A DNA stretch of 64,000 nt from Prescottella sp. R16 (GTDB lineage: Bacteria > Actinomycetota > Actinomycetes > Mycobacteriales > Mycobacteriaceae). Position 1 is the first letter of the stretch; every line of letters starts with the position of its first letter. The stretch lies in NCBI RefSeq assembly GCF_030656875.1, contig NZ_CP130943.1, positions 62,001 to 126,000 of the forward strand, read 5' to 3'. Positions 28,901 to 37,864 of the stretch are shown here, piece by piece. Below the pieces are notes generated by a model. That model was given only the letters and a program-made list of their open reading frames with translations. It was not told the DNA's origin and did not search any database. The position numbers and the translations under genes were made by a program.

Positions 28901-30524
28901 CGCGGAGGTGCGTGGCTCGACGCCAGGCGTGGGCCTGATCTCGCCGCCGCCGCACCACGACATCTACTCGATCGAGGATCTGGCGCAGCTGATCCACGAC
29001 CTGAAGAACGCGAATCCGCAGGCGCGGATCCACGTCAAGCTGGTCTCCGAGATCGGTGTGGGTACGGTCGCCGCGGGTGTGTCGAAGGCGCACGCCGACG
29101 TCGTCCTCATCTCGGGTCACGACGGTGGCACGGGTGCGTCGCCGCTGACGTCGCTCAAGCACGCCGGCGCCCCGTGGGAGCTCGGCCTGGCCGAGACCCA
29201 GCAGACGCTGCTGCTCAACGGTCTGCGTGACCGTATCGTGGTCCAGGTCGACGGCCAGATGAAGACGGGCCGCGACGTGATGGTCGCGACGCTGCTCGGT
29301 GGTGAGGAGTTCGGTTTCGCGACCGCGCCGCTGGTCGTGTCGGGCTGCATCATGATGCGCGTGTGCCACCTCGACACCTGTCCGGTGGGGGTGGCGACGC
29401 AGAATCCGGTGCTGCGCAAGCGTTTCACCGGCAAGCCCGAGTTCGTGGAGAACTTCTTCCTGTTCATCGCCGAGGAGGTGCGCGAACTGCTCGCCGAGCT
29501 GGGCTTCCGCACCCTGCAGGAGGCGGTCGGCCAGGTCGACGTCCTCGACACCACCGCGGCCGTCGAGCACTGGAAGGCGTCGAAGCTGGATCTGTCCCCG
29601 ATCCTGCACAAGGTCGAGTCCGCGTTCGCGGACCAGGACCTGTACTGCTCGGGCACGCAGGAGCACGGCCTGGAGAAGGCGCTCGACCAGCAGCTGATCG
29701 AGCTGGCGCGTCCGGCCCTCGACAAGGGGGAGCCGGTCGCGTTCGCGTCGGAGATCACCAACGTCAACCGCACGGTCGGCACCATGCTCGGTCATGAGGT
29801 GACCAAGGTGTACGGCGCGAAGGGGTTGCCGGACAACACGATCGACATCACCTTCACGGGCTCCGCCGGTAACAGCTTCGGCGCGTTCGTGCCCCAGGGC
29901 ATGACGCTGCGGCTGCACGGCGACGCCAACGACTTCGTCGGTAAGGGCCTGTCGGGTGGACGCATCGTCGTCCGGCCGCCGCTGCGCACCGCCGACGGTT
30001 TCACCGCCGAGGAGAACATCATCGGCGGCAACGTGATCCTGTTCGGTGCCACCGCGGGTGAGGTTCTCGTCCGCGGCATCGTCGGTGAGCGTTTCGCAGT
30101 CCGCAACTCCGGCGCCACCGCTGTCGTCGAGGGAGTGGGCGATCACGGTTGCGAGTACATGACCGGCGGCAAGGTGGTCGTGCTCGGCAGGACCGGACGC
30201 AACTTCGGTGCCGGCATGTCCGGTGGTGTCGCGTTCGTCTACAACCCGGACCGTGATTTCCGGACCAATCTCAACACCGAGTTGGTCGATCTCGAGGACC
30301 TCAGTGTCGCGGACTTCGAGTGGCTGAAGGGCGCGATCGAGCGCCACCGTGACGAGACCGGATCCGAGGTTGCGGCCCGGATCCTCGCCGGCTGGTCGCA
30401 CCAGAAGGCGCATTTCGCGAAGGTCATGCCGCGCGACTACAAGAAGGTCCTCGTCGCGATCGAGACCGCGAAGAAGAACGGAACGAACGTGGACGACGCA
30501 ATCATGGAGGCAGCTCGTGGGTGA
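25929..30524 (+). CDS. gltB: Glutamate synthase (NADPH) large subunit
   Basis: A 1531-residue enzyme that makes glutamate from glutamine and 2-oxoglutarate, the second half of ammonia assimilation. A 19-residue propeptide precedes C20 in HDACGVAFV, the glutaminase nucleophile exposed by cleavage. The class II amidotransferase domain covers roughly residues 20-430. The FMN synthase domain lies around 840-1200 and carries the 3Fe-4S cysteines C1140, C1146 and C1151. The C-terminal Gly-rich beta-helix ([14 protein letters not shown]) follows. Length is normal for the family. gltD starts before its stop, so the two subunits are coupled. Confidence 0.98.
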   Translation: MKHLPGPQGLYHPANEHDACGVAFVVDMHGRRSRDIVEKAITALVNLEHRGAAGSEPNTGDGAGILLQVPDRFLRAVVDFELPAEGAYATGMAFLPQGEAAADEAAAGVEKIVAEEGLTVLGWRAVPTDDSSLGSLARAAMPTFRQVFIGSTGAAADAVTGMDLERRAYVIRKRVEHELGTAGAGEDGPGRESVYFPSLSGQTFVYKGMLTTPQLKGFYLDLQDDRVESALGLVHSRFSTNTFPSWPLAHPFRRVAHNGEINTVSGNENWMRAREALIRSDVFGEGALEKIFPICTPGASDTARFDEVLELLHLGGRSLPHAVLMMIPEAWERHESMDPARKAFYEYHSTLMEPWDGPASVCFTDGTVVGAVLDRNGLRPSRVWVTDDGLVVMASEVGVLDIAPEKIVRRMRMQPGRMFLVDTAQGRIISDDEIKSELAAAQPYQQWIDDSLVHIDDLPAHEYTYMTHDRVVLRQQIFGYTNEEVNLLVKPMAATGGEALGSMGTDTPIAVLSARPRMLFDYFQQLFAQVTNPPLDAIREEIVTSLGGTLGPESDVLSPSALSCRQIALPQPILHNDDLSKLIHLNDNGEFPRFRSVVVRGVYPVAEGGEGLRQALDTVRDKVSEAVAGGARLVVLSDRESNEKYAPIPSLLLTAAVHHHLVREKTRTKVGLIVESGDAREVHHMAALLGFGAAAVNPYMAFETIDELMQSEQLPGLTLDKAITNYIKAAGKGVLKVMSKMGISTLASYTGAQLFQVIGLSQELVDEYFTGLHSNLGGIGLDEIASDVAARHANAYLDRPELRAHRELEVGGEYQWRREGEYHLFNPDTVFKLQHATRTGQYSIFKEYTTLVDDQSERLASLRGLLKFKSGVRQPISIDEVEPASEIVKRFSTGAMSYGSISAEAHETLAIAMNRLGARSNSGEGGEDPRRFDVEENGDWRRSAIKQVASGRFGVTSHYLTNCTDIQIKMAQGAKPGEGGQLPPHKVYPWVAEVRGSTPGVGLISPPPHHDIYSIEDLAQLIHDLKNANPQARIHVKLVSEIGVGTVAAGVSKAHADVVLISGHDGGTGASPLTSLKHAGAPWELGLAETQQTLLLNGLRDRIVVQVDGQMKTGRDVMVATLLGGEEFGFATAPLVVSGCIMMRVCHLDTCPVGVATQNPVLRKRFTGKPEFVENFFLFIAEEVRELLAELGFRTLQEAVGQVDVLDTTAAVEHWKASKLDLSPILHKVESAFADQDLYCSGTQEHGLEKALDQQLIELARPALDKGEPVAFASEITNVNRTVGTMLGHEVTKVYGAKGLPDNTIDITFTGSAGNSFGAFVPQGMTLRLHGDANDFVGKGLSGGRIVVRPPLRTADGFTAEENIIGGNVILFGATAGEVLVRGIVGERFAVRNSGATAVVEGVGDHGCEYMTGGKVVVLGRTGRNFGAGMSGGVAFVYNPDRDFRTNLNTELVDLEDLSVADFEWLKGAIERHRDETGSEVAARILAGWSHQKAHFAKVMPRDYKKVLVAIETAKKNGTNVDDAIMEAARG

Positions 30525-31968
30525 TCCGAACGGCTTTCTGAAGCACACGTCGCGGGAACTGCCGCTCCGTCGTCCGGTGCCGCTGCGCCTGATGGACTGG
30601 AAAGAGGTCTACGAGGATTTCTCGACGGACACCCTGCGGAAGCAGGCGAGCCGGTGCATGGACTGCGGTGTCCCGTTCTGCCACAACGGTTGCCCGTTGG
30701 GGAACCTCATCCCCGAGTGGAACGACCTGATCCACAAGGATCGGTGGCGCGACGGCATCGACCGGCTGCACGCGACCAACAACTTCCCGGAGTTCACCGG
30801 CCGGCTGTGCCCGGCACCGTGTGAGGCGTCGTGTGTCCTGGGCATCAACCAGGACCCGGTCACCATCAAGCAGGTCGAGGTCGAGATCATCGACCGCGCC
30901 TTCGACGAGGGCTGGGTGCAGGCGGTGCGCGCATCGCACATCACCGGCAAGAAGGTGGCGGTCGTCGGCTCCGGTCCGGCGGGTCTTGCTGCGGCACAGC
31001 AGCTCACACGGGCCGGCCACTCGGTGACGGTGTTCGAGCGGGCCGACCGCATCGGTGGCCTGCTGCGGTACGGCATCCCCGAGTTCAAGATGGAGAAGCG
31101 GCACATCGACCGCCGGCTGGCGCAGATGGAGGCCGAGGGCACGGTGTTCCGCACCGGCGTGAACGTCGGTGTCGACATCACCGCCGAGCAGCTGCGCGAG
31201 CAGTTCGACGCGGTCGTCCTCGCCGGCGGTGCCACCGAGGCGCGTGACCTGCCGATCCCGGGCCGCGAACTCGACGGTATCCACCAGGCGATGGAGTTCC
31301 TGCCGATCGCCAACCGCGTCCAGTTGGGCGATCTCGCGGAGCCGACGATCACGGCGCAGGGCAAGAAGGTCGTCATCATCGGCGGCGGCGACACCGGCGC
31401 CGACTGCCTCGGCACCAGCCACCGGCAGGGCGCCGAGAGCGTGCACCAGTTCGAGATCATGCCGCGCCCGCCGGAACAGCGGGCCGAGCACACCCCGTGG
31501 CCGACGTACCCGCTCATGTACCGCGTGTCGTCCGCCCACGAGGAGGGCGGCGAGCGGGTGTTCTCGGTCAACACCGAGAAATTCGTCGGACGCGACGGTC
31601 GCGTGACTGCGCTGAAGGCGCACGAGGTCACGATGGTCGACGGCCGTTTCGAGAAGGTCGAGGGCTCGGACTTCGAGATCGAGGCCGACCTCGTGTTCCT
31701 CGCGATGGGCTTCGTCGGACCCGAGAAGCCGGGACTACTCACCGACCTGGGTGTCGATCTCGATGCGCGCGGCAACGTCGCCCGCTCGTCGGACTGGGAG
31801 ACCAGCGTGCCCGGTGTCTTCGTTGCCGGTGACATGGGTCGCGGACAGTCCCTCATCGTGTGGGCCATCGCCGAGGGCCGCTCGTGCGCGGCCGCCGTCG
31901 ACACCTTCCTCGAGGGGGCGACGTCGCTGCCGTCGCCGATCCGCACCACCAGCGCACCGCAGCGTTGA
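30517..31968 (+). CDS. gltD: Glutamate synthase small subunit
   Basis: A 483-residue flavoprotein that passes electrons from NADPH to the large subunit. N-terminal cysteines [17 protein letters not shown] and CPAPCEASC bind two 4Fe-4S clusters. The FAD motif [11 protein letters not shown] lies near residue 153, and the NADPH motif [17 protein letters not shown] near residue 290. The GTG at 30517 has GGAGG six bases upstream and overlaps the gltB stop by eight bases. A strong terminator follows. Confidence 0.97.
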   Translation: MGDPNGFLKHTSRELPLRRPVPLRLMDWKEVYEDFSTDTLRKQASRCMDCGVPFCHNGCPLGNLIPEWNDLIHKDRWRDGIDRLHATNNFPEFTGRLCPAPCEASCVLGINQDPVTIKQVEVEIIDRAFDEGWVQAVRASHITGKKVAVVGSGPAGLAAAQQLTRAGHSVTVFERADRIGGLLRYGIPEFKMEKRHIDRRLAQMEAEGTVFRTGVNVGVDITAEQLREQFDAVVLAGGATEARDLPIPGRELDGIHQAMEFLPIANRVQLGDLAEPTITAQGKKVVIIGGGDTGADCLGTSHRQGAESVHQFEIMPRPPEQRAEHTPWPTYPLMYRVSSAHEEGGERVFSVNTEKFVGRDGRVTALKAHEVTMVDGRFEKVEGSDFEIEADLVFLAMGFVGPEKPGLLTDLGVDLDARGNVARSSDWETSVPGVFVAGDMGRGQSLIVWAIAEGRSCAAAVDTFLEGATSLPSPIRTTSAPQR

Positions 31969-32008
31969 TCCCCGGCGGGGACCGACGACGTTCCCCGCCA
32001 CCCGGGCT

Positions 32009-32054
32009 CGAAGGCCCCGTTCCGTGCATCGCCTCGCACGGGACGGGGCCTTCG
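32009..32054 (+). terminator. Terminator of gltBD
   Basis: A 19-bp stem (CGAAGGCCCCGTTCCGTGC with its partner, one G-U pair) around an 8-nt loop, 40 bp after the gltD stop. The remaining sequence to 32234 holds the unmarked promoter of the next gene. Confidence 0.85.
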
Positions 32055-32234
32055 TCTGTCCCCGGCCGGTATCCGGTAGTTGCCGCAACTAGTGGATATG
32101 CCCAGGACAGGCGGTTTTTCCGAAATCGGCCCGGAAACGCGCGCTGTGGCCCATAGTGGTTCGGATCACACCTGTACGACTGTCCAACAGCAACGGTGTC
32201 GGGGGTTGCAGAGGACATCCTTCAAGGAGCATCC

Positions 32235-34061
32235 ATGGCAACTCGCGCGTCCAAGCGACTCGCAGCGCCGTTCGTGGTCCTGATCAGTGCCCTCGCACTG
32301 ATCTGGGGTATGGCCGGTGCGGCGAGCGCAGATTCACCCCCGCCCTCGTCGTCGGGGGACAAGACGGCCGACAACCTCGGTTGGAACACCGAGGTCTACG
32401 CCGTCAACGGTACTGTCGGCGCCGGCAACGTCCTCAACCCGGGAGATACGGTCACGTATCGCTCGAACATCTGGGAGAACTCCAAGGCCGGTGGCTTCCT
32501 GAACCTCGGCCGCTACATGACTGCACTGCGTCACAACGCGCCCACTGGGTTCCAATACCTCAATTCGGAGGTATCGATGGGTGCTTCTGTCACCGACGAG
32601 GGTGACGACGGCGTCAAAGCAGTCTGCAGTGGAAACGGATGCAGCTCGGTGCCGGTCATCGGCGGAGGTGGATTCTTCGTCAAGGGCAGCACCGTTCTAC
32701 GGTTCAGCGTCACATACAAGGTGCCGGACAACTTCGTTCCGGGCGATTACAACAGTGGTTTCGTGTTCGATGTCTACTCGTTCACGAATCAGCAGGGCAG
32801 CAATTCGGCCGGCGCCTGGGTCCGTGTCGTCGACAACCGCGAGACCACCACGACCACGGTGACCGCTCCCGCGACCGCGGGCCGGGGCAGCGAAGTGCCT
32901 CTGACCGCCACGATCTCACCGGCCGGTGCCACGGGCACGGTGCAGTTCTTCGAGGGCGCGAACCCGATCGGTGACCCGGTTGCAGTCAACGGCGGAACTG
33001 CCACGCTGGCGCACACTTTCACCGAGATGGGCACGTACGACATCTCCGCGAAGTTCACGGCCACGGGCCTGTTCCACGACTCCGAGGGTGCCGCAACGCA
33101 GATCGAGGTCGGCAATGTTGTCACCCAGACGGCTCTGAGTGTCCCGGCCTCCGCCGAGGCGGGTGCGAACGTGACCTTCGAAGCGAACGTCAGCCCGGCC
33201 GACGCGCAGGGCACCGTGCAGTTCGTCGTCAACGGCACCAACGTCGGCAACCCGGTGCAGGTCGATGCCGGTAAGGCCACGCTGAACCACCGTTTCGACG
33301 ATCCGGGTAACTTCGCGGTCACCGCGAACTTCGCCGGCGGCTACGGCTACGCCGACTCCGCTGCCACCGCGCAGCAGGTCGCTGTCGACTACGGCGCCTG
33401 GCAGACCACCACGGTCGTCGTCGAGCCGGTGACCGCGGAGGCCGGCAGCCCCACCAACCTGATGGCCACGGTCCGCCCGATCCCGACCGGCGGTGACGTC
33501 GTCTTCCGCGTCGACGGCACCGAGGTCGGGCGCGTCGCGGTCGGTACCGCCGACGGTGTCGCGGTTCTCGAGCACACGTTCGCCGACGCCGGCAGCTACC
33601 CGGTCGTCGCGGCTTTCGAAGGCACCGAGGGCTTCTCGGCATCGACGTCCGCGGAGTTCACCGCCACGGTCGCCCCGACCGCGCCGGTGCTCACCGCTGT
33701 CGACGCGAACCTGAACGTTCAGGGCCTCTCGGTAGTCGGGCAGACGGTCACCCTGACCGCCACCGTGAACCCGGCCGACGCGCAGGGCACCGTCCAGTTC
33801 TACCGCGGCACCGAGGCGATCGGCGCGCCGATCGCGGTCGTCGACGGCAAGGCCACCGCCACCACCACCCTCGACTTCGAGGGCACTCAGCTGCTCAGCG
33901 CCAAGTTCGTCGGCGGTGACGGCTACCGCGACACCGTCTCGAACACGGTGGTGCTCAACGTGTCCGCGGCTCCCGAGGCCCCCGAGGGTGGCGCCGGCAG
34001 CCTCGGATCGCTGCTGGAAGGCCCGCTGGCCGGGCTGTTCGCCGGATCGCTGGGGGGCTGA
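32235..34061 (+). CDS. Secreted Ig-like repeat protein (first of two)
   Basis: A 608-residue exported protein. A signal peptide of about 32 residues ends in AGAASA. A unique N-terminal domain with two cysteines (VCSGNGC) follows. Then come four Ig-like repeats of about 90 residues with the recurring pattern TTTTVTAPATAGRGSEVPLT ... GTVQFFEGANPIGDPV. The C-terminus is Gly/Leu-rich (GSLGSLLEGPLAGLF). Such repeats form beta-sandwich stalks on cell surfaces. The ATG at 32235 has AAGGAG upstream. The next gene encodes a related protein and lies 21 bp downstream, so they are co-expressed. No enzymatic motif is seen. A cell-envelope or adhesion role is inference. Confidence 0.85.
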   Translation: MATRASKRLAAPFVVLISALALIWGMAGAASADSPPPSSSGDKTADNLGWNTEVYAVNGTVGAGNVLNPGDTVTYRSNIWENSKAGGFLNLGRYMTALRHNAPTGFQYLNSEVSMGASVTDEGDDGVKAVCSGNGCSSVPVIGGGGFFVKGSTVLRFSVTYKVPDNFVPGDYNSGFVFDVYSFTNQQGSNSAGAWVRVVDNRETTTTTVTAPATAGRGSEVPLTATISPAGATGTVQFFEGANPIGDPVAVNGGTATLAHTFTEMGTYDISAKFTATGLFHDSEGAATQIEVGNVVTQTALSVPASAEAGANVTFEANVSPADAQGTVQFVVNGTNVGNPVQVDAGKATLNHRFDDPGNFAVTANFAGGYGYADSAATAQQVAVDYGAWQTTTVVVEPVTAEAGSPTNLMATVRPIPTGGDVVFRVDGTEVGRVAVGTADGVAVLEHTFADAGSYPVVAAFEGTEGFSASTSAEFTATVAPTAPVLTAVDANLNVQGLSVVGQTVTLTATVNPADAQGTVQFYRGTEAIGAPIAVVDGKATATTTLDFEGTQLLSAKFVGGDGYRDTVSNTVVLNVSAAPEAPEGGAGSLGSLLEGPLAGLFAGSLGG

Positions 34062-34082
34062 CCCATGAGTGCAGGAGGATCG

Positions 34083-35828
34083 ATGAGTTCCAAGCTGTAC
34101 CGCACCATCGCGCCGCTCGCGGTGGGGGCGATGGTCGCCTCGGGTGCGGCACTGTTCGTGGCCGCTCCCGCCTCGGCGGAGCCGACCACGACGACGTTCA
34201 AGAACGCGTGTCGCGCGTCGCCGTCGTCGAGTCTCGCCGGTGGTCCGCAGGACCAGGTGCAGGAGGCGTCGGTGACGGTCGATGCCCCGACGAGTGTGGC
34301 ACCGGGGGAGGAGTTCGACGTGTTCATCACGCCGTCCCCGATCTCGGTTCCGAACGATCCGGGATCCGGGGCCAGCATGACCAACGTGTCGCGTCTCAAG
34401 ATCGACGTCGCGATGCCGGAGAATGCGCAGTTCCTCGGCGGTGAGGTGGTGCCGAACACCAGTTCCGGGCTGTCCGGTGTGGCACCCAACGTGCTCGTCG
34501 TCAACGAGCAGGGCAACGTGGATCCGAACGGCACGATCATCCGGTTGTCGGGCGACAACCAGACCATCGGCAACGGCCCGAGTTCGTCGAAGAACTCCGA
34601 GGGCGGCATCAAGGTGAACAAGAATGGAGGGGCGAACACGATCTTCCAGCTGCCGCAGGTCAAGGCCCGGCTCAAGGCCGGGGCAACGGGTGAGATCCAC
34701 ATGAAGCTGCGGACGGCGGGGACCGCGGGCAACTTCGCCAACGACGCCAACTTCATGACTTTCCTGCCCCGGGTGAGCGCGCCCCTCGTCGGAACCGTCT
34801 GGGCGCCGACGCAGTGCACCCCGCGGGACAGCATCGGCGGTCCGCTCAACGCCGGTGCCGGCCCGCTCGCCACGGTGCAGATCCAGCGCGCCGTCGTCGA
34901 CACCGTCACCCATCTGGACGGCCCGAGTGCGGTGACCAACGGCGGCGAGTTCACCCTCAACGCGACGGTGGTGCCGACGCCGGACGACGGGCAGGTGCAG
35001 TTCACCCGTGACGGGCAGGACGTCGGTGCACCGGTCGATCTGGTGAACGGCAAGGCCTCGCTGACCGAGACGCTCGACGCCGACGGCGACTACGTCTACG
35101 AGGCGAAGTTCCTGGGCTCGGAGTTCTCGAACGCGTCGGCGGGTTCGAAGACGGTCAACGTGACGTCGCAGGACATCGCGACCACGACGTCGGTGACGGG
35201 TCCGGCACAGGATGCCTACCGGGGTGAGCCGGTGAACCTGACCGCGAAGGTCGAGCCGGGTGTCTCGGGTGGCACGGTGACGTTCGAGGTGGACGGCACG
35301 GCGGTCGGTACGGCCGAGGTGAAGGACGACGGCGCCGCGGTGCTGCCGTACACGTTCGACGCGAACGGCACGCATCGGGTGATCGCCCGCTACTCGGGTA
35401 CCGACGGTGTCTCCCCGTCGGTGTCGGCGCAGTACCCGGTGAGTGTGACCGAGGCACCGGCCGCGGACGTGGCCACCACGGTCACGGTCGATCCGGTTGC
35501 GGCGACGGCGAAGGGGCAGCAGGTGACGCTCACGGCGCGGGTGGCCCCGGGTTCGGCCCACGGCACGGTGCAGTTCAAGCTCGGTGACGCGCTGCTCGGC
35601 GGACCGGTGCGGGTGGATCAGAACGGGGTCGCGACGGTGACGACGTTCTTCCAGAACCCGGGCGAGTTCGTGGTGTCGGCACAGTTCACGGCCGACGCCG
35701 GGTTCATCGACTCGGCCGCCGATCCGGTGGACGTCACCGTGACCGGTGATCCGGACACGATCCCGACTCCCGGTGGCGGGGGCGGGCTGGGCAGTCTCGG
35801 GGACCTGTTCGGGGGCTTCGGTTCCTGA
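34083..35828 (+). CDS. Secreted Ig-like repeat protein (second of two)
   Basis: A 581-residue exported protein with a signal peptide ending APASA near residue 32. Its N-terminal domain of about 240 residues differs from the first protein's and has two Cys (ACRAS, QCTPR). Three Ig-like repeats follow, each with the GQVQFTRDGQDVGAPV type of strand. A glycine-rich tail (GGGGGLGSLGDLFGGFG) ends it. The ATG at 34083 is preceded by GGAGG; the ATG at 34065 has no ribosome site. The tail resembles that of the partner protein, which hints at a shared anchoring or export feature. Function unknown. Confidence 0.83.
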   Translation: MSSKLYRTIAPLAVGAMVASGAALFVAAPASAEPTTTTFKNACRASPSSSLAGGPQDQVQEASVTVDAPTSVAPGEEFDVFITPSPISVPNDPGSGASMTNVSRLKIDVAMPENAQFLGGEVVPNTSSGLSGVAPNVLVVNEQGNVDPNGTIIRLSGDNQTIGNGPSSSKNSEGGIKVNKNGGANTIFQLPQVKARLKAGATGEIHMKLRTAGTAGNFANDANFMTFLPRVSAPLVGTVWAPTQCTPRDSIGGPLNAGAGPLATVQIQRAVVDTVTHLDGPSAVTNGGEFTLNATVVPTPDDGQVQFTRDGQDVGAPVDLVNGKASLTETLDADGDYVYEAKFLGSEFSNASAGSKTVNVTSQDIATTTSVTGPAQDAYRGEPVNLTAKVEPGVSGGTVTFEVDGTAVGTAEVKDDGAAVLPYTFDANGTHRVIARYSGTDGVSPSVSAQYPVSVTEAPAADVATTVTVDPVAATAKGQQVTLTARVAPGSAHGTVQFKLGDALLGGPVRVDQNGVATVTTFFQNPGEFVVSAQFTADAGFIDSAADPVDVTVTGDPDTIPTPGGGGGLGSLGDLFGGFGS

Positions 35829-35860
35829 CGGGCGGTAGCTGCCGAACGCAGTGATGAACA

Positions 35861-35900
35861 CGGGCGGGGCGTCGTCGCGCATGCGGCGACGCCCCGCCCG
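35861..35900 (+). terminator. Terminator of the Ig-like repeat operon
   Basis: Arms CGGGCGGGGCGTCG and CGACGCCCCGCCCG pair over 14 bp around a 12-nt loop, 32 bp after the stop. Confidence 0.8.
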
Positions 35901-36100
35901 CGTCGTCCCCGAACGAAGGACCCCACGGCTGCGCATCGCTCCGGTAGCGTGCGTTTACCGGCCGTGCATCGAGTCGCAACGTGGACCTGTCAAGATCTAT
36001 CCGGCGCGTTCACCGGACACGAATGCGCGCTCGGGGGCGTCAGGACAGGTGGTCACGGGAGTGTGGCCATGCGGAAGTGGATGAGTGGGGTGCGGTGCCG

Positions 36101-37015
36101 ATGGGCGTGAAGAAGTCGCTGGCGGTTCTGGGCGCAAGTGCTGCAACGGTTTTCGGGTCGATTGTCGGTATGGGTACGGGAGTTGCGCAGGCCGCACCCG
36201 AATGTCCGAATCTGCAGGTCGTCGCGATCCCCGGTACGTGGGAGACCACCACCGATCCCGGCGAGACCCGTGGTCCGGGCATGCTCGCGGCGGTCACGAA
36301 CCGCCTGCCGGCGTCGGTCGGTGTCGAGTACGTGCCGTATGCGGCCACCGCGTTCCCGTGGGAGACCGAGGTGTACGGGGCGTCCAAGCGTCAGGCCGTC
36401 GACAACGCCCGCGGCGTCATCGCCGACGTGGCACAGCGTTGCGGCAACACCCGGTTCGCGCTCGTCGGCTACAGCCAGGGCGCCGACGCCGCCGGCGATC
36501 TCGCCGCCGAGATCGGTACCGGGACCAGTGTGGTGCCGCCGACCCGGCTCGCCGCGGTCGGTCTGCTGTCCGATCCGCGCCGGTCCGAGACCGACATTCT
36601 GGTCGGCCCGCCGGTCGTCGGCAACGGTGCCGGGGGTCCCCGCGTCGGCGGTTTCGGATGGGTGACGCCGCAGACGCGCACGTTCTGTGTCGTCGGCGAT
36701 CTGTACTGCTCCACACCCAAGGACGATTTCGTCACCCGGCTCGCCGGGTTCCTGGCGCAGAACTCGTCGCCGCAGGCCCAGCAGTCCGGACGCTACGTGC
36801 AGGAAGCCGTCTCGATCGTGCAGGACCTCATGGCCGCCGGCGGTATGCCGACGTTGCAGGCCGAGTCGTCCGACACGGCCACCGAGGATCGGGCGAAGAA
36901 GCTCGACGCGTTCTATCGTTCGCAGGCGCACCAGGACTACGCGAACTACGTCGTCGACCCCTACGGCAACACGGCCACGTCGTGGCTGTCGAACTGGTTG
37001 CGGTCGATGGCCTGA
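36101..37015 (+). CDS. Secreted cutinase-family hydrolase, Culp6 (Rv3802c)-like
   Basis: A 304-residue precursor with a signal peptide or anchor ending AQAA near residue 32. Cutinase hallmarks are C35 near the N-terminus, S125 in GYSQGAD, and C196-VVGDLYC203 with acid D200 or D208. The usual cutinase histidine soon after the last Cys is missing. H277 in SQAHQDYANYVVDPYG sits where the catalytic His of Rv3802c lies near its C-terminus, which supports a Culp6-type assignment. Those proteins act as envelope lipases or thioesterases linked to mycolate metabolism. The ATG at 36101 lacks a strong ribosome site, and a GTG at 36095 is possible. Confidence 0.83.
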   Translation: MGVKKSLAVLGASAATVFGSIVGMGTGVAQAAPECPNLQVVAIPGTWETTTDPGETRGPGMLAAVTNRLPASVGVEYVPYAATAFPWETEVYGASKRQAVDNARGVIADVAQRCGNTRFALVGYSQGADAAGDLAAEIGTGTSVVPPTRLAAVGLLSDPRRSETDILVGPPVVGNGAGGPRVGGFGWVTPQTRTFCVVGDLYCSTPKDDFVTRLAGFLAQNSSPQAQQSGRYVQEAVSIVQDLMAAGGMPTLQAESSDTATEDRAKKLDAFYRSQAHQDYANYVVDPYGNTATSWLSNWLRSMA

Positions 37016-37028
37016 TACGGGCAGAGTT

Positions 37029-37061
37029 CCGCCCCGGGTGCCGATGCGGCACCCGGGGCGG
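37029..37061. terminator. Bidirectional terminator between cutinase and SDR genes
   Basis: Arms CCGCCCCGGGTGCC and GGCACCCGGGGCGG pair over 14 bp around five bases. It lies between convergent stops at 37015 and 37064. Confidence 0.85.
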
Positions 37062-37063
37062 TC

Positions 37064-37864
37064 TCATCTCAGCCCGTGGAAGCGGGCCGTCATCTTCTCG
37101 GTGACGGCGCGCGGTACGAGCCTGCGGACGGTGAACACCAGCGGCGCCATGTTGCCGCGCGCGTACAGCGGTTTCGGTTTGTCCGCCTCGATCGCGGTCA
37201 CCACCAGTTCGGCCACCTTCTCTGCACTGATACCACGGCCCTCGTTGCGCGACATCGCCTTCGACACCGTCTCGTAGTCGCCCGAGTAGGGGGAGCCGGC
37301 GTCGATGTACCGGCTGCGGCGGTCGCCGATGCCGGTGGCGATGGTGCCGGGTTCGACGGTGGTGAGCCACACCCCGAACGGGCTCAGTTCCCGGCGGGCG
37401 GCGGTGGCGAACCCTTTCAGCGCACATTTGGTGGCGACGTACGACGAGCGGAATGCGAGCGGGAAACTCGCGAGCATCGACCCCACCATCACGACGCGGC
37501 CGTAGCCGCGGCTCCGCATCCCGGGCAGCAGCAGCTGCGTCAGCTGGATCGCGCCCAGGACGTTCACCTGGAACAGTCGGTCGATCGCGTCCTGCGGTAG
37601 TTCCTCGAGCGGCCCCATCTGGCTCTCCCCGGCATTGTTGACGAGTACGTCCACGTCTCCGACGGTCCGGGCACACGCCTCGATACTCGCCCGGTCCTCG
37701 AGATCGAGGGGCACGTATTCGACACCCGGAACGCGGGAATCCTCCTGCAGCGCAGACGGGGTGCGGGATGTCCCGATCACCCGGTAGCCGCGTGCGACGA
37801 GCGCCCGGGCCACCTCGCGGCCGATACCGGACGATGCGCCGGTCACGAGTGCGGTGCGGGTCAT
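37064..37864 (-). CDS. Short-chain dehydrogenase/reductase
   Basis: A 266-residue SDR with TGASSGIG at residues 8-15, NNAG near residue 79, serine in VGSMLAS and the YVATK active-site pair. The C-terminal extension includes hydrophobic and basic residues (VFTVRRLVPRAVTEKMTARF), as in the membrane-associated mycobacterial SDRs. The start overlaps the stop of the flavoprotein gene (ATGA). A hydroxy/keto conversion coupled to the neighbouring dehydrogenase is likely, on an unidentified substrate. Confidence 0.85.
   Translation of the reverse strand: MTRTALVTGASSGIGREVARALVARGYRVIGTSRTPSALQEDSRVPGVEYVPLDLEDRASIEACARTVGDVDVLVNNAGESQMGPLEELPQDAIDRLFQVNVLGAIQLTQLLLPGMRSRGYGRVVMVGSMLASFPLAFRSSYVATKCALKGFATAARRELSPFGVWLTTVEPGTIATGIGDRRSRYIDAGSPYSGDYETVSKAMSRNEGRGISAEKVAELVVTAIEADKPKPLYARGNMAPLVFTVRRLVPRAVTEKMTARFHGLR

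Noticed and set aside
25881..30548. A 1555-codon open frame on the minus strand opposite gltB
   Set aside because: It is the complement of a certain gene, is rich in Arg, His, Asp and Val as expected of a GC-rich antisense frame, has no ribosome site and shows no domain.
32916..35936. A 1006-codon minus-strand frame opposite the Ig-repeat genes
   Set aside because: The repeats and GC bias of the real genes keep the opposite strand open. There is no start signal and no protein-like composition.
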